The position numbers and the translations under genes are program-made. Positions 61,324 through 64,000 of a DNA stretch of 64,000 nt are shown one piece after another; position 1 is the first letter of the stretch, and the number at the start of each line of letters is the position of its first letter. Below the pieces are notes generated by a model. That model was not told where the DNA came from. It made no database searches and saw only the letters and a program-made list of their open reading frames with translations. This DNA is from Terrimicrobium sacchariphilum (GTDB lineage Bacteria > Verrucomicrobiota > Verrucomicrobiia > Chthoniobacterales > Terrimicrobiaceae), in the NCBI RefSeq assembly GCF_001613545.1, contig NZ_BDCO01000002.1, forward strand, positions 3,534,001 to 3,598,000. Direction: 5' to 3'.

Positions 61324-61602
61324 ATGAGGGTTCTCAGCAAATGGAGCGACGTTCCGACTTTTTCGGACGAGCGGGAAGAAGCGGAGTTTTGGAAAGAGAC
61401 GTCCCTCGATCTGAGGCTCATGAATGCCTCGATGCTCAAAACGGACAACCGCGACTCCACGACGATCACCCTGCGGTTTGACCCCCGCATGCTCGCTCGC
61501 ATCAAGCGTCTCGCTCGCTCGCGGTATCTCAATTACCAGAGCATGATCAAACAATGGCTCAGCGAACGCTTGGAGAAAGAACTCAAGGACCTCGAGTCCT
61601 GA
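61324..61602 (+). CDS. BrnA/CopG-like antitoxin
   Basis: 92 residues. The start SKWSDVPTFSDEREEAEFWK matches the conserved head of CopG/BrnA-type antitoxins that accompany BrnT, and the DNA-binding ribbon-helix-helix follows (TTITLRFDPRMLARIKRLAR) with SRYLNYQSMIKQWLSERLEK. It likely binds the toxin through its N-terminus and represses the promoter. Four bases separate it from the toxin stop. Confidence 0.7.
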   Translation: MRVLSKWSDVPTFSDEREEAEFWKETSLDLRLMNASMLKTDNRDSTTITLRFDPRMLARIKRLARSRYLNYQSMIKQWLSERLEKELKDLES

Positions 61603-61615
61603 GGACATAAAAAAA

Positions 61616-61637
61616 GCCAGTTTCGCTGAAAACTGGC
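61616..61637 (-). terminator. Intrinsic-type terminator hairpin reading leftward
   Basis: GCCAGTTT (61616-61623) pairs with AAACTGGC (61630-61637), an 8-bp stem with a 6-nt loop. The A-run at 61609-61615 becomes the U-tail on the minus strand, so it ends leftward transcription from the kinase-MurQ gene about 260 bp away. The TA stop is at 61602, so it also insulates that operon. Confidence 0.65.
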
Positions 61638-61690
61638 GTGTGCGTAACAGGCCGGAAAATCCTCCAGCATCGTTTCCTTTTCCTCTCCTC

Positions 61691-61813
61691 TTGGCACCCT
61701 GTCCACCTTTGCCAAAAGGAGAAGAATAAAGAGAAACGAACAGCCCGGTCGTTTTGATTACCCTTGCCGGTGGTATCCCCCCTTACCATTCGGCTCCCTC
61801 GACCGGGCTGTTC
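61691..61813. other. Structured non-coding element with nested inverted repeats
   Basis: GAACAGCCCGGTCG (61738-61751) and CGACCGGGCTGTTC (61800-61813) are a perfect 14-bp inverted repeat. Inside are a shorter possible pairing (TGGTA with TACCA) and GCCG/CGGC ends, so the 76-nt unit could fold compactly. Next to it TTGGCA (61691-61696) and TGCCAA (61710-61715) form another 6-bp pair. It lies between the TA pair and the kinase-MurQ gene, in a 295-bp stretch without genes. Function unknown. Confidence 0.55.
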
Positions 61814-61897
61814 TGTTGAGAGAAGTATAGCAGAGACCGTGCCAACTCTGAAAATACGGCAGCTTGGGGAGGAAATTTGGGTGGCTGGAGTCCCGCT

Positions 61898-63652
61898 TCA
61901 GGGGGAAATGTGGCTTTTTGTACGCAAGATGGCCTCTCGAATGTCCCAATTCGTGCAGCTCAGAAGGTCGAGGGCTTGCTCGAAGTCGATTTTCGCACAG
62001 TCCGCCACGATCTGAGCTGCACGGCGGCGAAGCTTCTCATTGGTCGGCTTCAAACAGGACATAGAATTCCCGTCCACCCTTCCCAGGCGCACCATCACAC
62101 AGGTGGAAAGGATATTCAGGGCGACCTTCGTGGCGGTGCCTGCCTTGAGACGGGTCGAGCCGGTGATGATTTCCGGCCCGGTAGGCAGATCGATCTCGAC
62201 ATCGGCATGCCCGACGGCACGGTCCCTCCGGGGATTGCAGGTGAGAAATATCGTGCCCGCTCCGAGACGCCTCGCCTCGGCCAGAGCGCCTAATACGTAG
62301 GGAGTGCGACCGCTTGCCGTGATCCCGCAGACCACATCGGAATCCCGCACTCCGCGATCCCTCAATGCAAGTGCTCCGGCCTCGCGGGAATCTTCCGCGC
62401 TTTCTGAACTCCGCATCACTGCCGCCACGCCTCCAGCGAGGACTCCCTGCACCAGTTCCGGCTCAACGCCAAAGGTCGGCGGCATTTCACTCGCATCGAG
62501 CAGCCCGAGCCGACCGCTCGTACCAGCTCCGATGTAAAACAACCTCCCACCGGCTTGAAGCGAGGCGGTCAGGAGATCCACCGCAATGGCGAGTTCCGGC
62601 ACACAGTGGCGGACGGCCTCCTCAACGGCCCGCTCCTCCGTGGCAAAAAGCTCCACGAGTTTTCGCGTGGGGAGGAGACCAAGATCCGCCGAACGCGGGT
62701 TGGGCTGCTCGGTTACCGCCTGGGCCACCTCGGATTCCGCGACGGTCTGGACGCGGACGGGGTCTGGCATGTGCCCCGCCGCGAGATAGACGGATCCCAT
62801 GCTTCCCGGTGTCGTGCAGACATCGATATCGGCGGTAGGCCAAGCCTTGCGAAACTCTTGCTCGAACAGGTCTCTGTATATTGGCTGGCCAGTAAAAACC
62901 CCTCCTTGCAGGCGCACCACCGGAGAGTGAAACTCCAACCTCCGCGCCACGCTGCCGGCCAGTCGTGCCAGTGCCGCCGCGCCCCGCCGCAAGATGCGCG
63001 CTACCGAAAACTCTTCCGCATGGCGGAAGACGACCGGCGTGATCCGTGCGAGGTCACTCTTGTGCGCGGCCTGCGCCCATACGGTGAGTTCTGCCAGCGT
63101 ATTGATACCGAGAAGCTGAAGCGTCTCGGCAGCCAGCGGGGTGATTTCCCTCGCGGTATCGTAGTCGTACAGGATACGTCGGAGGGCATTGATGGCGATG
63201 TCGTACCCGCCGCCCGAGTCTCCCAGGAGATGCCCCCAGCCGCCCGCCCGATCCTCGATCCCGCCAGCGCGCCCAGTTACCGCCGAACCCGTACCCGCGA
63301 TCACAGCGATGCCATCGTGATCCTGAAAGGCGGCGGCAAAACCGGACTCCCGGTCACTCCCGACCCGCACTGTCGCATGCGGCCAGACGGAATCCGCCAC
63401 CTCGCGCAAAACCTCGCGATCGCGCTCCGTCGCACATCCGGCCAGAAATACCCCCACCCGGCTCGCGTCCGCCGGCATCACAGAGAGAAGATGCCGGAGC
63501 TCCTCCAGGCTCAGGAGCCTCAGGCTGCCCGGACCGAGTACGCCTTCGGTGATCGAAACGAGCGACTCGTTTTCTTTCTCACAGAGAATCCACCGGGTTT
63601 TTGTCGCGCCGCCCTCGATTCCGAGGATTAAATTCTTGGAAAACGCGCCCAC
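61898..63652 (-). CDS. Fusion of BadF/BcrA-type sugar kinase and N-acetylmuramic acid 6-phosphate etherase
   Basis: 584 residues with two enzymes in one chain. Residues 1-300 are a BadF/BcrA-type ATPase (LILGIEGGATKTRWILCEKE and VIAGTGSAVTGRAGG with the phosphate loops), related to N-acetylglucosamine kinases. Residues about 310-584 are MurQ (LFYIGAGTSGRLGLLDASEM and CGITASGRTPYVLGALAEAR), which splits MurNAc-6-phosphate into GlcNAc-6-phosphate and lactate. Together this suggests phosphorylation and lactyl removal for cell-wall sugar recycling. The start ATG at 63652 is the first in frame. The two domains are joined by a short linker and no frameshift is seen. Confidence 0.88.
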   Translation of the reverse strand: MGAFSKNLILGIEGGATKTRWILCEKENESLVSITEGVLGPGSLRLLSLEELRHLLSVMPADASRVGVFLAGCATERDREVLREVADSVWPHATVRVGSDRESGFAAAFQDHDGIAVIAGTGSAVTGRAGGIEDRAGGWGHLLGDSGGGYDIAINALRRILYDYDTAREITPLAAETLQLLGINTLAELTVWAQAAHKSDLARITPVVFRHAEEFSVARILRRGAAALARLAGSVARRLEFHSPVVRLQGGVFTGQPIYRDLFEQEFRKAWPTADIDVCTTPGSMGSVYLAAGHMPDPVRVQTVAESEVAQAVTEQPNPRSADLGLLPTRKLVELFATEERAVEEAVRHCVPELAIAVDLLTASLQAGGRLFYIGAGTSGRLGLLDASEMPPTFGVEPELVQGVLAGGVAAVMRSSESAEDSREAGALALRDRGVRDSDVVCGITASGRTPYVLGALAEARRLGAGTIFLTCNPRRDRAVGHADVEIDLPTGPEIITGSTRLKAGTATKVALNILSTCVMVRLGRVDGNSMSCLKPTNEKLRRRAAQIVADCAKIDFEQALDLLSCTNWDIREAILRTKSHISP

Positions 63653-63673
63653 GCCGTAAATGTATCTGCGAAG

Positions 63674-64000
63674 TTGAAGGCTGACCTTAAATTTTTTCGT
63701 ATCATCGTCTCCTGGCTCGGCGTCCTGCTATGGTGCGTAACTCTCTGGATTCTCTCCTCCATCCCGGGGGGAAAGCTGCCGGAGGTTGACGTCCCCAACA
63801 TCGATAAGTTTGTCCACTTCGGCTACTTCATGGCTGGCGCGGCACTACTGGCCAATGCCTTTCATCAGTCGACCGCTTTGTCCGGACGGAAGCTCTTTCT
63901 CGTTGTCGTCGCGACGGTGATGCTGGTCGGCGCGGCAGATGAGATCCACCAACTCTTCACACCCAACCGCTCAGGCAGCGATTTCGGTGACTGGATCGCT
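63674..64000 (+). CDS. VanZ family protein (partial, C-terminus outside window)
   Basis: 109 residues are visible from TTG 63674 (LKADLKFFRIIVSWLGVLLW). A membrane helix is followed by WILSSIPGGKLPEVDVPNID, KFVHFGYFMAGAALLANAF and ADEIHQLFTPNRSGSDFGDW, where the His/Glu-His and Ser-Asp set is the VanZ-like signature. It is divergent from the kinase-MurQ gene by 21 bp. The TTG start is inferred because no ATG is available in frame before the fold. Confidence 0.75.
   Translation, partial: MKADLKFFRIIVSWLGVLLWCVTLWILSSIPGGKLPEVDVPNIDKFVHFGYFMAGAALLANAFHQSTALSGRKLFLVVVATVMLVGAADEIHQLFTPNRSGSDFGDWIA

Noticed and set aside
61738-61813. The long inverted repeat as a tRNA, SRP RNA or known riboswitch
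   Set aside because: No cloverleaf can be drawn, there is no SRP signature loop, and the conserved cores of riboswitches I know are absent. Kept as an unclassified structured element.
1-64000. CRISPR arrays, rRNA genes or complete insertion sequences
   Set aside because: No regularly spaced direct repeats, no rRNA-like conserved blocks, and no transposase were found by reading both strands.

Overview
The window reads as a high-GC chromosomal segment of a free-living, polysaccharide-degrading bacterium of the Verrucomicrobiota, probably a Terrimicrobium/Chthoniobacter-like (Spartobacteria) relative. Evidence: a PEP-CTERM protein next to secreted glycoside hydrolases, proteins with prepilin-type N-termini and a C-terminal DG motif, several sodium:solute symporters, a verrucomicrobial-type integrase remnant, and dnaA/dnaN on one strand. 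This placement is inferred from protein style; no rRNA is present.

Layout. 1-12600 is a carbohydrate-utilisation locus. A LacI-type repressor gene sits between a leftward block (PEP-CTERM protein, prepilin-like protein, secreted clan GH-A hydrolase, symporter) and a rightward overlapping operon (GH2 beta-mannosidase, GH78-like rhamnosidase, sugar isomerase/epimerase, SGNH esterase). A perfect 16-bp palindrome lies in the divergent promoter. 12600-13000 holds an integrase fragment beside tRNA-Arg(TCT). 13000-24600 holds hisI, a proline-rich roadblock-like protein coupled to an ExbB-ExbD-TonB-like set, fabF, a tandem lipoprotein pair, a Nudix hydrolase and purF-purM. 24650-30410 carries a membrane-anchored GH9 cellulase with GDP-fucose synthase, a GNAT enzyme with a LysR regulator, and a pirin.

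30600-35150 is the accessory region. The 3' end of an Fpg/MutM glycosylase gene is duplicated (230 bp, about 93% identical by hand count) on both sides of an oxidoreductase/HxlR pair. The second copy leads directly into an AT-rich two-gene island (CBS-HEPN protein plus cytosolic-type 5'-nucleotidase), which ends at a truncated NTF2-like host gene. This is the best candidate for an undescribed system in the window.

35160-64000 is mostly core: a secreted beta-helix protein, rmlA, an M29-like peptidase coupled to an OvoA-type methyltransferase, a ROK kinase, dnaN, dnaA and a possible origin, argA, ugd and uxs (UDP-xylose pathway), phzF, gluQRS, ppnP, tRNA-Thr(TGT), queA, an ECF sigma factor, hemL, a BrnT/BrnA-like toxin-antitoxin pair, a kinase-MurQ fusion and the start of a VanZ-like gene. 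Many genes overlap their neighbours by 4 bp (ATGA, GTGA, TTGA), which points to translational coupling.
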